Assembly (NCBI GenBank): GCA_037893225.1
Contig: JAZGUH010000272.1
Location: 248,001 to 312,000 of the forward strand
Source: Hippasteria phrygiana
Lineage: Eukaryota > Echinodermata > Asteroidea > Valvatida > Goniasteridae
Length of the DNA: 64,000 nucleotides
Reading direction: 5' to 3'
The position numbers were made by a program, and so were the translations under genes. A model generated the notes under the pieces. It saw only the letters and a program-made list of their open reading frames with translations, did not search any database and was not told the origin of the DNA. Below, piece after piece: positions 21,362 to 33,000 of this stretch (positions are counted from its first letter, which is position 1; every line of letters starts with the position of its first letter).

Positions 21362-24327
21362 TGTTACAACTGATAATGTAGTAACCGACGGATAATGTAT
21401 CACCAACCGATAATGTATCACAAATTTACTGATAGTGTATCACCAACCGATAATGTATCACAAATTGACTAATAGTGTAGTAGAATTTCTATCTGATAAT
21501 GTATCACGTGTCGACGGATAATGTAGTAGGAACAAAACTCTAACCGATAATGTATCATCACAGAACGGATACTGTATCAACCGATAACGTATCATATCAA
21601 GAAATCAACCAATAGTGTATCAGTGTGGGGAAAAAGGTATACAAAACTTGTTCATCCAGTGATCGTACAATACTCTCCGCGGCTTTTCTTCAAAACGGTT
21701 TATGGTATAAAGTTGTAACCTTGATTTAGCATTAACCCATTCAAAGGTGTACATATATCTATGGCGCCATGATGACGTCATCGGGTATCAAATACAACCG
21801 ATTTCTGCTCAAAATCAAAATAATTAAAAACTGTTCAAATGAATGGTGTGTTTTCAATCTTCATAATTAGTAAGACATTGCCTTGTTCAATATTTTTGCT
21901 CCCCGGGCACGATGCTGTTTGACCTTTTTTTCCGGTTTTGCCGGAAGTGTAATGAATTTAATATAACTTGAAAACGGAAGCATTTCACTACACACTTTTT
22001 TTTATCAATTTTCAAAATAGTATATTAACTGCACCTAGTCAGGTTTCCCTTGTGGTTCATTTGAAATGTTATGTTATAAAAATGTACAATGACGTCATTC
22101 CCCAAAAGGACGCCCTCTATCGAGACAACAAAAACGGTTTTTTTTAAAGCGTTAAGAATTTGCTAAAGTGCTCCTATATGTTCGCTGGACAGTTACCGCA
22201 AATCGCTTGGCAAGGTTTCATAATCATGACGTCATCAGACCGGAAATTATAGTGGGCAGAATTTTAAAATGCTCGTTTTTAATGAGTTGATCGTGTGTTT
22301 TATGAAAATATGTTGTTTAAACCTTGCCCCATGACTATGTTCGTAGCCAAAAGAGTGATAGCCGGTGCAATGTTAAGTGTTTGCTTCCAAGTGCTGTGAC
22401 GTCATCAAACCGGAAGTTACGCGTTATTCATACTTACGCGTACGGTTTTTGTACTAAATTAATCTGGATGAAAATGTATCCTCTGAATAGTCGGCATTTA
22501 CCTTCCCTTGACCGATGACGTCATAAAACCGGAAGTTACTTGTTCATGTACGTGTACATAAAATGTATACTGAATTTATTGTACCCAGAAGATGCATTTC
22601 GATTGTCCATGAAAAAATAAATTCCGTGATTGTTTTTTGGACATTACGCTTTGGAAAAAAAATATCTCGTGAAAACGAACTTGGAAAAATATATTTCGTA
22701 AAAACAAACTTGAAAAAAAATATCTCGTAAAAACGATTTTATTTTTTTTATAAATAATATCTAGTAAAAACAATTTAGAAAAAGTATACTTTAAGTATAC
22801 TTCACGTTTTGAAAATGTATACTTCATGGCACTATTGGACTTTCGTAAAGTACAAAAACCTTGTAAAAAATATGGAAATTGTACATATATATGTAAACAC
22901 TTAACATTGCACCGGCTATCACTCATGGGGCAAGGTTTAAACAACATATTTTCATAAAACACGCGATCAACTCATTAAAAACGAGCATTTTAAAATTCTG
23001 CCCACTATAATTTCCGGTCTGATGACGTCATGATTATGAAACCTTGCCAAGTCATTTGCGGTAACTGTCCAGTGAACATATAGGAGCACTTTAGCAAATT
23101 CTTCACGCTTTAAAAAAGAAAAACCCGTTTTTGTTGTCTCGATAGAGGGCGTCCTTTTGGGGCATGACGTCATTGTACATTTTTATAACGTAACATTTCA
23201 AATGAACTGACTAGGTGCAGTTAATATACTATTTTAAAAATTAATAATTTTTTTTACTGGAACGGGGCTTGAACCTGCGAACTCCGGACTGCCGTTCCGG
23301 TGCTCTACTAGCCCTATGTTGGCGCTTACCCAAAATTAGTCAATATTTTTGTTCGTTGGGCGCTATGGTCAGAAGCCATAAACCCGTAATTGCCATGTGG
23401 CCAGGGATCACGCCCATACGCGTGCGGGATGCGTATGCGGCTCGGAAAATGTCGCCTATCAAATCACCATTTTGCATTGTTATTTCATCTAGTACACTTT
23501 CGGAAATTTACTTCTCAAATCAAAATGTTGAAATGCATAATGCAAGACTGATGAAATTGTAACTCAATGTGGGGGTTTAAAAGGCAAATTTGTCCGAGCT
23601 GCATACGCATCCCGCACGCGTATCAAATCTAATGGTCCCTACTAGCAATGTTGCATAAACGTAATTAATACTTTAACAGTTTGCTTGTGTGTAGTGAAAT
23701 GCTTCCATTTTTAAGTTATATTAAATTCATTACACTTCCGGTAACACCGGAAAAAAGGTCAAACAGCATCGTCCCCGGGGAGCAAAAATATTGCCCAAGG
23801 CAATGTCTTACTAATCATGAAGATTAAAAACACACCATTCATTTGAACAGTTTTTGTTAAAAGTAATTATTCGGAATTTGAGCAGAAATCGGTTGTATTT
23901 GATACCCGATGACGTCATCATGGCGCCATAGATATATGTACACCTTTGAATGGGTTGATTGCTAAATCAAGGTTACAACTTTATACCATAAACCGTTTTG
24001 AAGAAAAGCCGCGGAGAGTATTGTACGATCACTGGATGAACAAGTTATTTATACCTTTTTCCCCACACTGATACACTATTGGTTGATTTCTTGATACGTT
24101 ATCGGTTGTTGATACAGTATCCGTTCTGTGATGATACATTATCGGTTAGAGTTTTTTTCCTACTACATTATCCATCGACACGTGATACATTATCGGATAG
24201 AAATTCTACTACACTATCAGTCAATTTGTGATACATTATCGGTTGGTGATACACTATCAGTCAATTGGTGATACATTATCGGTTGGTGATACATTATCCG
24301 TCGGTTACTACATTATCAGTTGTAACA
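21362..24327. mobile_element. 2.97-kb foldback transposon inserted in the DUF4806 exon
   Basis: The two ends are TGTTACAACTGATAATG and its reverse complement, and the arms pair for roughly 1 kb (left about 21362-22380, right about 22890-24327). The outer 250 bp of each arm consist of repeated GATAATGTATCAC-type motifs in alternating order. The right arm also holds an extra repeat insertion (about 23240-23680) with a truncated tRNA-like sequence. The centre (22380-22890) is single copy, with repeated ATATCTCGTAAAAAC motifs. There is no transposase frame, so it is non-autonomous. The superfamily is not recognised; the 5- or 6-bp TSD and long arms are the only clues. Confidence 0.85.
23259..23313 (-). 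repeat. Truncated tRNA-like SINE copy inside the foldback
   Basis: Minus-strand sequence related to 18959-19030 with its B-box half intact (GGTTCAAGCCCCG), but the first part of the tRNA body (GAGCTATCTT on the plus strand) is missing. The shared flank continues to about 23410 (GGCGCTATGGTCAGAAGCC, CCAGGGATCACGCCCA), as at 60330-60420. Confidence 0.55.
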
Positions 24328-24332
24328 GAGGC
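24328..24332 (+). repeat. Right 5-bp target-site duplication GAGGC of the foldback
   Basis: Exact copy of 21357-21361 directly after the right terminus (CAGTTGTAACA). Confidence 0.75.
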
Positions 24333-24387
24333 TCTTGGGGAATATCTCAAACGAACCCCAAACCTTCCAGGCGGAATGAATTACAGA
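24333..24387 (+). pseudogene. DUF4806-domain gene, core exon 2, right half
   Basis: Continues the interrupted exon as LGEYLKRTPNLPGGMNYR, the characteristic end of DUF4806 (a hydrophobic helix, then a Gly-Gly and basic segment), up to donor gtaagt at 24388. The exon ends on a complete codon, in phase with the exon at 25014. Confidence 0.75.
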
Positions 24388-25013
24388 GTAAGTTAGTTTC
24401 TGCAAATGTGAAAAAAAAAATTCACTAAGTGCTACATAGTTACTGTTTTGTATGTTCTCCTTTGTTCTTCTATTAAAAAAAAAGTATAGATGCGCTGAAG
24501 AAGCATGGTACATGGAATGAGTTACAAACTAACATGAAAATGACGTATACGCATGTGGTTTTGGCATGTTACAAAGAATTATTAACTTGGAGATTATGGA
24601 TCTCAGTGGAAACTGTTTACCCTTCCGTTTATACCTTTGTAACGGGTATGCAATTTCCAATTAGATGCTAAGAGAATTCATGACTTGTTTTGAAAGGACA
24701 TGAGCTTCCAATTTTTGTTTACCGCGCTGGGAACCTTTATATACAAGCATCAGTTTCTGCTTGCCAAATCTAAGTGAAATTCACTTCATAATCAACATTA
24801 TAGAAAAGTGACTTGACCAACAAAAGTATGTTATAAGCATAAGTGAACATGTAAGAAACAAGCAATTGGTGCCTTTGCAAATATTTTGCTGTTAACTCAG
24901 CCAGTGGGAGTCTGTATTGTTATCTTGTTCCCTGGAGTGACCCTCAAGTACTCCTTAAACTTTTTTTGTAATTGATGTATTTTTATTATTTGTTTGATTC
25001 GTTTGCACTGTAG

Positions 25014-25058
25014 AAACCTGGAAGTGATGCAGCAGCTCCATCTGGTGATGACCAGTGA
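25014..25058 (+). CDS. DUF4806-domain gene, last coding exon
   Basis: The acceptor gcactgtag ends at 25013. In phase with the previous exon it reads KPGSDAAAPSGDDQ, then TGA at 25056-25058. A short Ala/Ser/Asp tail after the domain is plausible for the family. Support is splice phase and position only. Confidence 0.5.
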   Translation, partial: KPGSDAAAPSGDDQ

Positions 25059-25098
25059 AGACTTAAAGGGCCCATGCAATGTAACATTTTTGTAAGGG

Positions 25099-25104
25099 AA
25101 TAAA
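25099..25104 (+). terminator. Polyadenylation signal AATAAA of the DUF4806 gene
   Basis: AATAAA lies 41 bases after the stop codon at 25058. It is followed by the foldback at 25114, so the 3' end of the transcript would fall at or in that element. Confidence 0.5.
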
Positions 25105-25113
25105 TGTGTGCTT

Positions 25114-25354
25114 GGCCGGTTTTAAACACTTTGTTTAAGACTGGTTGGAGTCTGGATGCTGATAATTATCCATGAAGAAAAAGATAGTTTGGTTATATTC
25201 GACTGTTAAAAAGTGTAGTTTTTGATGTTAGGCCTTTATAATCCTTTCCAAAACCAAACTTAGTCACGTACGGTACGTCCGCAAATGCGAGGGTAATTAT
25301 CAGTATCCAGACTCCAATCAGTCTTAAACAGTGTTTAATACTGGCCAAGTACAT
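25114..25354. mobile_element. Foldback MITE just downstream of the DUF4806 polyA signal
   Basis: The left end CTTGGCCGGTTTTAAACACT pairs with the right end AGTGTTTAATACTGGCCAAG. The inner parts GGTTGGAGTCTGGATGCTGA and TCAGTATCCAGACTCCAATC also pair. Total length is about 240 bp with a central loop of about 100 bp and no coding potential. Confidence 0.75.
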
Positions 25355-25408
25355 ACATGTATGTCACCCACTCTACATAAAATGAGTCTGTGTTAAAAAT
25401 ACATTTTT

Positions 25409-25785
25409 AAAGATGTAGTTGATTGTTAAGAGAAATCTGCGTCATTTTTAATTTTTATGTAGAATACGTATTGTAAAATCAAACGGCAAATTATTTCTGC
25501 TGTGAAATAACAAAAAAATTACTTTTGAGAGCTGTTTTTAATCATGTCCACTTTAGCGTTGCACAGCCCGCTAATGCCATTTGTCTAAAAGTCGTCGCTG
25601 CGGGCAGTAAACAAATTGACGTCATATGTGGAACTCCCCTTTTGTGGCTAGTGCTTGACTTTTTTGTTGTTTAACGGCAGGAATAATTTGATTTTATAAT
25701 AATAGTTTGATTTTACAATACGCAATCTACATAAATATACAAAATGACGCAGACTTCTCGCAGCAATCAACATCTTTAAGCTTTA
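25409..25785. mobile_element. Foldback MITE, TTAAAGATG family, copy 1
   Basis: The left arm TTAAAGATGTAGTTGATTG is answered by CAATCAACATCTTTAA at the right end. Arms of about 80 bp also share CTGCGTCATTTT and TACGTATTGTAAAATCAAA. The loop has GCGGGCAGTAAACAAATTGA and AACTCCCCTTTTGTG, which recur in copy 2 at 26078-26530. Confidence 0.7.
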
Positions 25786-26077
25786 CAGTTCGTCTGAAAG
25801 AGCATGAAGGAAAGCTTTTATTTCATGTATGGCACAACTCTGCAGTGTAATGCTTTTTTTTTATACAAGTGTTTGATTTCTTATAGTTATATTAAAAAGT
25901 AAGACATTTAAACCACCCCATACGTGAAAGTGTACTGCGCGACTCATTTTTGCAGAGTGGGTCACATATTCCCATTCATAATTACCTTTTCGATCAAAAA
26001 ATAAAAAAACTAATTAGGTCTAAAGATCCAAACAGGTCAATAAATATAAATGTTCAACCATTTTGTTCAACAATTGT

Positions 26078-26530
26078 AAAATCAAACAAATTATTTCTGC
26101 CATGAGATACCAAAACAGTGAATTCTGATGAGCGCTACTTTTAACAAGTCCCCGTTAGCCAGCTGGTGCCATTTATCCAAAAGTCGTCATTGCGGGCAGC
26201 AAACAATTTGACATCTGTAGGACAAACTCCCCTTTTGTGTCTAGCACAGGCACAAAAGGGGAGTTCGTCCTATGACGTCAAATAATTTGGGAGGCTAATC
26301 ATCCTTACTTGCAACTAGGAAGCGAAGAACGCTGCTACGTGGTCGAGTCGCTGGCACGTAAAAATGTTTGCTGCCCGCATCGACGACTTTGGGATAAATG
26401 GCACCAGCGGGCTAAAGGGGACTTGTTAAAAGTAGCTCTGAAAAATCAATTTGAAATAATTTGCTGCTTGTTTTACAATATGCAATCTGCATAAAAATAT
26501 TTAAAAAAACAATCAACATCATCTTTAAAC
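26078..26530. mobile_element. Foldback MITE, TTAAAGATG family, copy 2
   Basis: The arms meet at a centre near 26245, where ACTCCCCTTTTGTG faces CACAAAAGGGGAGT. They continue outward through the paired GCGGGCAGCAAACA / TGTTTGCTGCCCGC and TTGTAAAATCAAA / TTGTTTTACAA blocks. It ends near TCAACATCATCTTTAAAC and is interrupted on the right by about 60 bp around 26300. It has no coding potential. Confidence 0.7.
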
Positions 26531-26613
26531 GTGATGGGCTCTCGACCAATATGAATGGGTACATTTTCTTTGGTATTTATGAATTAACAGTTGTATCCAA
26601 TTTAACCTTATTT

Positions 26614-26972
26614 CCAATAAGCCAATTCGATGTTACAAACACGACTGTATTGCACATGCGCAGTCGGCTGATTAGCCCACTTTTGGATAAACACGGCTCC
26701 ATTTTGTGCACAAGTCTATGGAGAAACAAATTTACAAATTAGCAAATTTCCACTTAATTTGCTCAAAAGTAAAACCAAAAACTTGACAGATCAGTAAACG
26801 AAGAGTCAGTACTGTGATCTGTTAAAAATAGATAATTGTTTTACAGCTGAGTTTGAGACGGAAGTTTTTTGATTGGTACTACACTATTATTTTGTACATG
26901 GTGAAAGTTTGTTTATCCAATTATTTTCATTTCTGCGCAGACGCACTTTAACATCGAATTGGCTTATTTTCG
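26614..26972. mobile_element. MITE with AATAAGCCAATTCGATGTTA termini
   Basis: AATAAGCCAATTCGATGTTA starts at 26617 and its reverse complement, TAACATCGAATTGGCTTATT, ends at 26970. A related element with AATAAGCCAGTTCGGTAT ends is at 62610-62839, so this is a family. Internal sequence is AT-rich without a convincing gene. Confidence 0.7.
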
Positions 26973-27499
26973 TTTTGCTATTTTCAAGGGGATTTTGGTG
27001 TGATGCAATTTTAGGCAGAAAAACTCAATGTTACAGCTCTTTGATTTTTAGCACAAAACAAAATCTACAACTTTGGATATTTTCCTGTGAATTTTCTTTT
27101 CTGCAGGAAGCATATGAACTAACTTTTCACACAGAACATTTTTTAGTTCAATAATTTGTTTGTAATACATCACATTAACTATTGCCCTCTAATATCCACA
27201 GGTACGACGTAGGTAATGAAACCTCGCAAGTTCTGTATGGACCAAGAATAAAGTTGATAAAACACAGTATCATCTAGCATCCTAGTCTTGTGTCCTCCAG
27301 TTTCTTTTGCTTATTTCCTCCATTACGTTTCAGAATAGTTTCGGAAATTTCGGAAAGTGGATTTACTTTTGTTGGATTTCTTTTTATTTTCCAGTGTAGT
27401 TGTAAAAAGTTAAATGCTCAAAATAAAGCCACTATTGAAGTACTTCTCTTGTTCACTCACTGGAAAATATATAAGTCTATGAAAAAGCATATGTGTTAT

Positions 27500-28057
27500 A
27501 CAAACGCACAAACGTTTTAGGAACGGACTAAAAACGTAATAAAACGTATTTGGTTGTGAGAAGCAACAAATTTAAACGTTACTACAACGTGGCTTTGTTG
27601 TTTTTGACGTTTTTGAAACATTTATGGGACGTCAGTTGGTTGTTTGAACGTCCAAAACGTTTGATGTAGGTTATTGTTACGTCTTTAATAACTAATTGTA
27701 AGTTTTTAATACGTCTTTAACGTTCCTGAAATGTTCTTAGAACGTCACAAAGTCAGGTTTTTAAAACGTCTAAAACTGAACACAAACTTCCGTCCAAAAA
27801 ACGTTTTTTTAAACGTTCTTAAAACTAGAGGAACGTTCAGAAAACGTTAAATGGTTTGCTGATATTACGTTTTTTTACGTTCTATGAACGTTCTTAGAAC
27901 GTCACAAAGTCACGTTTTTAAAACGTCCAAAACCGTCCAAAAACTTTTGCCCAAAAAACGTTTTTTGGAAACGTCCGCAAAACGTGCCGAAAACGTTAAA
28001 TGGTTTGCTGATATTACGTTTTTGTACATTCTATGAACGTTCTTAGAACGTCACAAA
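27500..28057. repeat. AACGTT-rich repeat cluster at the right end of the 25-kb segment
   Basis: Two to three diverged tandem units contain AACGTTAAATGGTTTGCTGA, TTCTATGAACGTTCTTAGAA and CGTCACAAAGT. It stops exactly where the G-rich minisatellite begins, mirroring the AAAACGTT segment at 2838-3150 at the other end. Confidence 0.65.
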
Positions 28058-29230
28058 GTTTGGGCGTTTGGGCGTTTGGGCGTTTGGGCGAAGGGGCGAA
28101 GGGGCGAAGAGGCTTAGGGGCATTTGGGCATAGGGGCGTAGGGGCGTTTGGGTGTAGGGGCATGGGGCGTAGGGGCATGGGGCGTAGGGGCATGGGGCGT
28201 TTGAGCGTGTAGGGGCGTTTGAGCGTGTAGGGGCGTTTGAGCGTGTAGGGGCGTTTGAGCGTGTAGGGGCGTTTGAGCGTGTAGGGGCGTTTGAGCGTGT
28301 AGGGGCGTTTGAGCATGTAGGGGCGTTTGAGCGTGTAGGGGCGTTTGAGCGTGTAGGGGCGTTTGAGCGTGTAGGGGCGTTTGGGGGTGGGGGTGTTTGG
28401 GGGTGGGGGCGTTTGGGGGTGGGGGCTTTGGGGTGGGGGCATTTGGTGGTGGGGGCATTTGGTGGTGGGGGCGTTTGGTGGTGGGGGCGTTTGGGGGTGG
28501 GGGCGTTTGGGGGTGGGGGCGTTTGGGGGTGGGGGCGTTTGGGGGTGGGGGCGTTTGGGGGTGGGGGAATTTGGGGGTGGGGGCATTTGGGGCGTGGGGG
28601 TGTAGGGGCATAGGGGCGTAGGGGCATAAGGGCGTGGGGGCATAGGGGCGTAGGGGCGTAGGGGCGTAGGGGCGTAGGGGCGTAGGGGCCTGGGGGCATA
28701 GGGGTGTAGGGGCGTAGGGGCGTAGGGGCGTAGGGGCGTAGGGGCGTAGGGGCGTAGGGGCGTAGGGGCGTAGGGGCCTAGGGGCGTAGGGGCGTAGGGG
28801 CGTAGGGGCGTAGGGGCGTAGGGGCGTAGGGGCGTAGGGGCGTTGGGGCGTTGGGGCGTTGGGGCATTGGGGCGTTGGGGCGTTGGGGCGTTGGGGCGTT
28901 GGGGCATTTGGGCAAAGGGGCGTTTGGGCGAAGGAGCATTTGGGCGTAGGGGCATTTGGGCGTAGGGGTGTTTGGGCGTAGGGGTGTTTGGGTGTTTGGG
29001 CATAGGGGTGTTTGGGTGTTTGGGCATAGGGGCATTTGGGCGAAGGGGCGTTTGGGTGTTTGGGCATAGGGGCATTTGGGCGTAGGGGAATTTGGGCGTA
29101 GGGGCATTTGGGCATAGGGGCATTTGGGTGTAGGGGCGTTTGGGCGTAGGGGCGTTTGGGCATAGGGGCATTTGGGCATAGGGGAGTTTGGGCGAAGGGG
29201 CGAAGGGGCGAAGGGGTGTTTGGGCGAAGG
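28058..29230. repeat. G-rich minisatellite array (copy 1 intron, exon 1 side)
   Basis: Tandem blocks of related units: GGGCGTTTGAGCGTGTAG (28197-28380), GGGGGCGTTTGGGGGT (28381-28590), GGGGCGTA (28600-28840), GGGGCGTT (28840-28910) and GGGCGTAGGGGCATTT-type 16-mers to 29230. Local homogenisation gives each block its own unit length. All long frames through it on both strands are repeat artefacts. Confidence 0.95.
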
Positions 29231-29281
29231 TAAGACTGGGTCACGGCGTAAAACTAAATAAAAAGAAATAATATAACTGAC

Positions 29282-29560
29282 CTCGGATACTCTATTCTGC
29301 GCTCGCTTGACATCCCCAAAGCCTAATATATCATCACCAAACTGTAGCAAAGACACCACCCTGTTGTCACTCCGTAGTCTGTTCAGCAAGCCCACAACCA
29401 ACCCATCCTTCGCTCTGGGTGGCGCACTGGCGCTTATGGCAGGTCTCCCCGGCCCACCAGTAGGCCAAACCGAGTTCCCCGCTCCGGAACCTGACGATGT
29501 TGATACTGTTCGCAAAGCTCTTATCACGGTTAACTTTTGAAAATTGAACTGCCTGGCCAT
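29282..29560 (-). CDS. CCDC51: CCDC51 (MITOK)-like, copy 1, exon 1
   Basis: Starts at ATG 29560 and ends at the donor GAG|GTCAGT (29281/29282), 93 codons. The N-terminus MARQFNFQKLTVIRALR is a plausible mitochondrial presequence: basic, hydroxylated, no acidic residues. The exon ends DVKRAQNRVSE, matching the family region before the first coiled coil. It is about 90% like copy 2 exon 1 (51660-51941). The donor phase (0) fits the acceptor of exon 2 at 1688, but 27.6 kb and a foreign segment intervene. Whether the two are still spliced together cannot be seen from the sequence. Confidence 0.75.
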
Positions 29561-30546
29561 GGCTGCGAAACCACAGAATCCTTATGAATGATGAAAAATC
29601 AACACAAACTACATTCTACGCTTGAGCATGGAGGTAGGAACAAACCTTTCTTCGCAAGTAAAAAGTGTCTATGAATGATTGACAAACCATATGTAGTAGT
29701 AGTAGTAGTGAGAGATATATGGCGCATATGACACACAAAAAAGTGTCCTTTGCGCCATTAACGAAAGAGGATTCTGCAGCTACAGTTAATAAACAGTAGA
29801 ATCAGTATACGGTTCGTGGCCAGATGGGTGACGCGTGCTGTGTCTGTGGAGTATTCGAAATAAAAGACTTGGGAGTCGATACCAAAAATCGTATAGCGCC
29901 GCGTTGCGGCGGTCGATACTACCGAAAGGGGTAGGACGATACCATTTAAAAGGAGAGGGGTGCTTTGGTGACATGAGGAGCCCGTGATCCTCCAGACAAA
30001 AACCGCCACGAGAGTCCTGCGAGGTCGGACCGTGTCCCCTGCAATTTAAGGGCCCGGGCCCCGCCGGTAGATTTGCAGGTACGCAACACCTCCAGGTGAT
30101 GACGTGTGACGCTATGTCCGGCCAAACACTCGCTCCCCCATCACCGTACCGGTGCACCCCCCGCCCCCCAAAAGAAAAACAATAATAAGTAAGTCAAAGA
30201 GGTGTACCGCAAGGTTTAAACAGTCACATTACAATTTTGGACATATTTAATGATGTAGGAGCAGTTTTGTTTTTGTCCAAGAAGTTGTGTAAGATTAAGT
30301 TTTGCATTTTGGAGGCCAAGCGATTTTAGGAGGTTTTGCCTTTGAGTTGTGTACTTTTGGCAATTGAGAAGAAAATGGGCGACATCATCTGGACATGCGC
30401 AAGTTTCGCATAATCCGTCAGGATGTTTGCCGATATTGTGGAGGAAATTCCTGAGGTTTTTGCATACGCCAAGACGTAGTCTGTGCATAGTAATTTCATG
30501 GTTACGCCTCATTCCCAACTTGAGAAGGAGAGTGAAGCCTCATGTA

Positions 30547-31471
30547 TCATGTTCTTTGTAGGATCCAGATTAGGAATTGTTTTACCCCATTGTTCTTTGA
30601 GTTGCACTTTAAGAATGCGTTTGATTTCCGTATCCAGCAGAGGGATGTGGTGATCAAAGTTGCTTTTATAGGTGGCTGACTTTTAGCGGTTTGATCAGCT
30701 CTTTCGTTTCCAGGGATACCACAGTGACCTGGGACCCATTCAAAATTAACTATGTTGCCCTGATTGTGAATATTAATTAGAGTGTGTCGTATATCACAGA
30801 CTATTTTGTGTTGAGGAAATGGTTTAGAGATGGCCTGCAAGGCACTAAGACAATCGCTGAAAATACAGGTGTGTAGTGGCTGAACATCTTCAATCCATTC
30901 CAGGGCATGGAGGATAGCAAAAAGTTCCGATGTAAAGACCGAGACACCGTTATTGAGACGAAAACCTTTGGAGTACCTCAGTTGGGGAATAACAACGCTG
31001 CATCCGACCGTATCCAGACTTAGGGTGATACGAGCCGTCTGTGTAGACATGAAGAGAGTTGTTCCAGGTAGTATTAATAATTTCTAGGCTTAGGCTTCTC
31101 TTGTCGTAAATATTATCAGTATGCGCCACTCGAGACAAAATTTCCGTGGAAAAGTAGGGCTTATTGTAGTGCCAGAAAGGGAAGGGATCGTTAAGGGGGA
31201 AAAGGGGTACTGCGAAAGGGGTACTGCTGGTCGAGGAAAGCCACTTTTCAGTAAAGTAGTGTTTTTGCCAGTTATCAAATTTGAAGTATTCATTAGGATG
31301 GTTGTCGAGAGCATTCATTTTAATTCCATAAAGATTGCACAGAAATTGTCGGCGTAAAGCGAGAGGAGGGTCACCGCATTCGGTTTGCAATCTGTAGAGT
31401 GGTGATCCATGAATAGCTCCAGTGCATATTTTCAAGGCTTGGTATTGAACGCTATCGAGTTTTTGTTTCAT
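30547..31471 (-). pseudogene. RT thumb region and RNase H domain of the non-LTR element
   Basis: Two overlapping frames (31471-30950 and 31050-30547) are joined by a frameshift near 31000. RNase H motifs are VYTDGSYH (first Asp), SELFAILHALEWI (Glu), FSDCLSALQAI (Asp) and WVPGHCGIPGNERADQTAK (His and last Asp). All four catalytic positions are present despite the frame break. Further C-terminal sequence (30518-30216) keeps a CETCACPDDVAHFLLNC cysteine motif, typical of the tail of these ORF2 proteins. Confidence 0.85.
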
Positions 31472-31689
31472 CGTCAGGGAGGCAGAATCAAAGGCTTCAC
31501 ACCCGTACTCTAAGATGGGTTTTATGAGGGCAGAATAGAGTTGATACAGCGTTTTGAAGTCGGCACCCCAGGAATTTCCGCATATACATCTCAGAATATT
31601 GAGCCTCTTTTTACACTTGACGAGGACACTGTCGATATGTTGTTTCCAGGTTAATTTGTTGTCAAAGACTACTCCCAGAAATTTTGTCG

Positions 31690-32660
31690 AAGAACAGGTA
31701 GAGACCGCTAGATTTTGAATGTAGGCCTATAGGGAAATGTTGGCGTGTTTCAATTTGTTCGTGAACAAAACAGCAATTGTTTTAGTTGCAGATAATTTGA
31801 AGCCCCACTTTTTACACCATGTATTGATATCATCGAGGTTTTGCTGAATTTTCTTTTGTAGGTAGGGAATGTTTCTGTTTGATTTTCATATGGCAATGTC
31901 ATCCGCGTATTGTGCAAAGTTTGCATCAGTGACTTCATTGATGATTGACAGCAATATTAAACAGGAGCGGACTAATAACACTACCTCTTGTGGGACACCG
32001 TTTTCTAGTGTTCTTTCTTCAGAACTTGAATTTTCTTATCAGTGAGAAAACTGTCCAGCCATTTGGTTATTCGGCCGTAGATACCTAAGGAGTGAAGTTT
32101 TATTATTATCCCTTTTCTCCAAAGCATATCGTAGGCCTTTTCTATGTCGAGGAAAATAGCCAAGGTACTTTCTTTGTTAGAACGGGCTTTTTTTAATGGA
32201 AGATTCTAAATTTAGGATGTGGTCCTTAGTACTTTTTCCCTTTCGGAAACCACTCTGGCACTTAGATAGTAAGTTGTGTGTTTCCAAATACCAGAGAAAG
32301 CGGGAGTTGACCATGCGTTCCATAATTTTACAAATGGTAGAAGTCAGAGCTATTGGTCTATATGACAGAGGGTTAGTGGAATCTTTTCCTGGTTTCAGGA
32401 GTGGGATGAGAATAGCGTCTTTCCACTGTTTAGGGCAATAGGAAGTATGCCATATCATGTTGAAAATAAGAAGCAAGTAATCCCGAATTTTCACAGGGAG
32501 ACGTTTAAGAACGGCGTTATTTATACCGTCTTTTCCTGGATTACTGCATTTAGACGAATTAATGGCATGATTTAATTCTTCAATATTAAATGGCTCATTA
32601 ATAATACTGTCATTGTTATCGTTGAAGGAGAAGGTATCTTCAGCTTTAGTTTTGATGGAA
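31690..32660 (-). pseudogene. Reverse transcriptase core of the non-LTR element
   Basis: Readable pieces include WKDAILIPLLKPGKD, SYRPIALTSTICKIMERM, CQSGFRKGKSTKDH, a QYADDIAI box (codons 31910-31899) and TKFLGVVFDNKLTWKQH. The catalytic YADD is intact, but several stops and frameshifts occur between 31700 and 32180. Confidence 0.85.
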
Positions 32661-33000
32661 ATAAAGGAGGAACAGTAATTATTCGTACTATAACTTGAGT
32701 AAAACTATCGGCAAGGGCTTCAACCTTATCTATATTTGTGATGGCGTCGGTGTCATTATGACGAAGTACAGGAATACTGTTAGTATTGCGATTTTTTTCG
32801 ATACGTTTAATTTTGTTCCAGATAGTTTTAGTGTTGGTTTTTAGATTTATTCCATTACAAAAATTCTCCCAATCTTTTCGTTTAGCTTTATTGGTGGTTT
32901 TCCTGACGATTGCACATGCCCTTTTGTAGATGATGAGATCTGAAGGAAGGCAGGTTTTCCTAAGGGTTTTCAGGGCGTCCTTTTTGTTGGCAATAGCTTG

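Noticed and set aside
22576..22962. 128-codon minus-strand frame in the foldback centre
   Set aside because: Composed of repeated ATATCTCGTAAAAAC motifs translated as phenylalanine-rich repeats; no family and no start context.
28014..29560. Long minus-strand frames with [18 protein letters not shown] repeats
   Set aside because: They are translations of the G-rich minisatellite in every frame; only the last part (29282-29560) is a real exon.
30349..30561. Plus-strand frames across the non-LTR element
   Set aside because: Antisense shadows of the minus-strand RNase H and cysteine-motif region.
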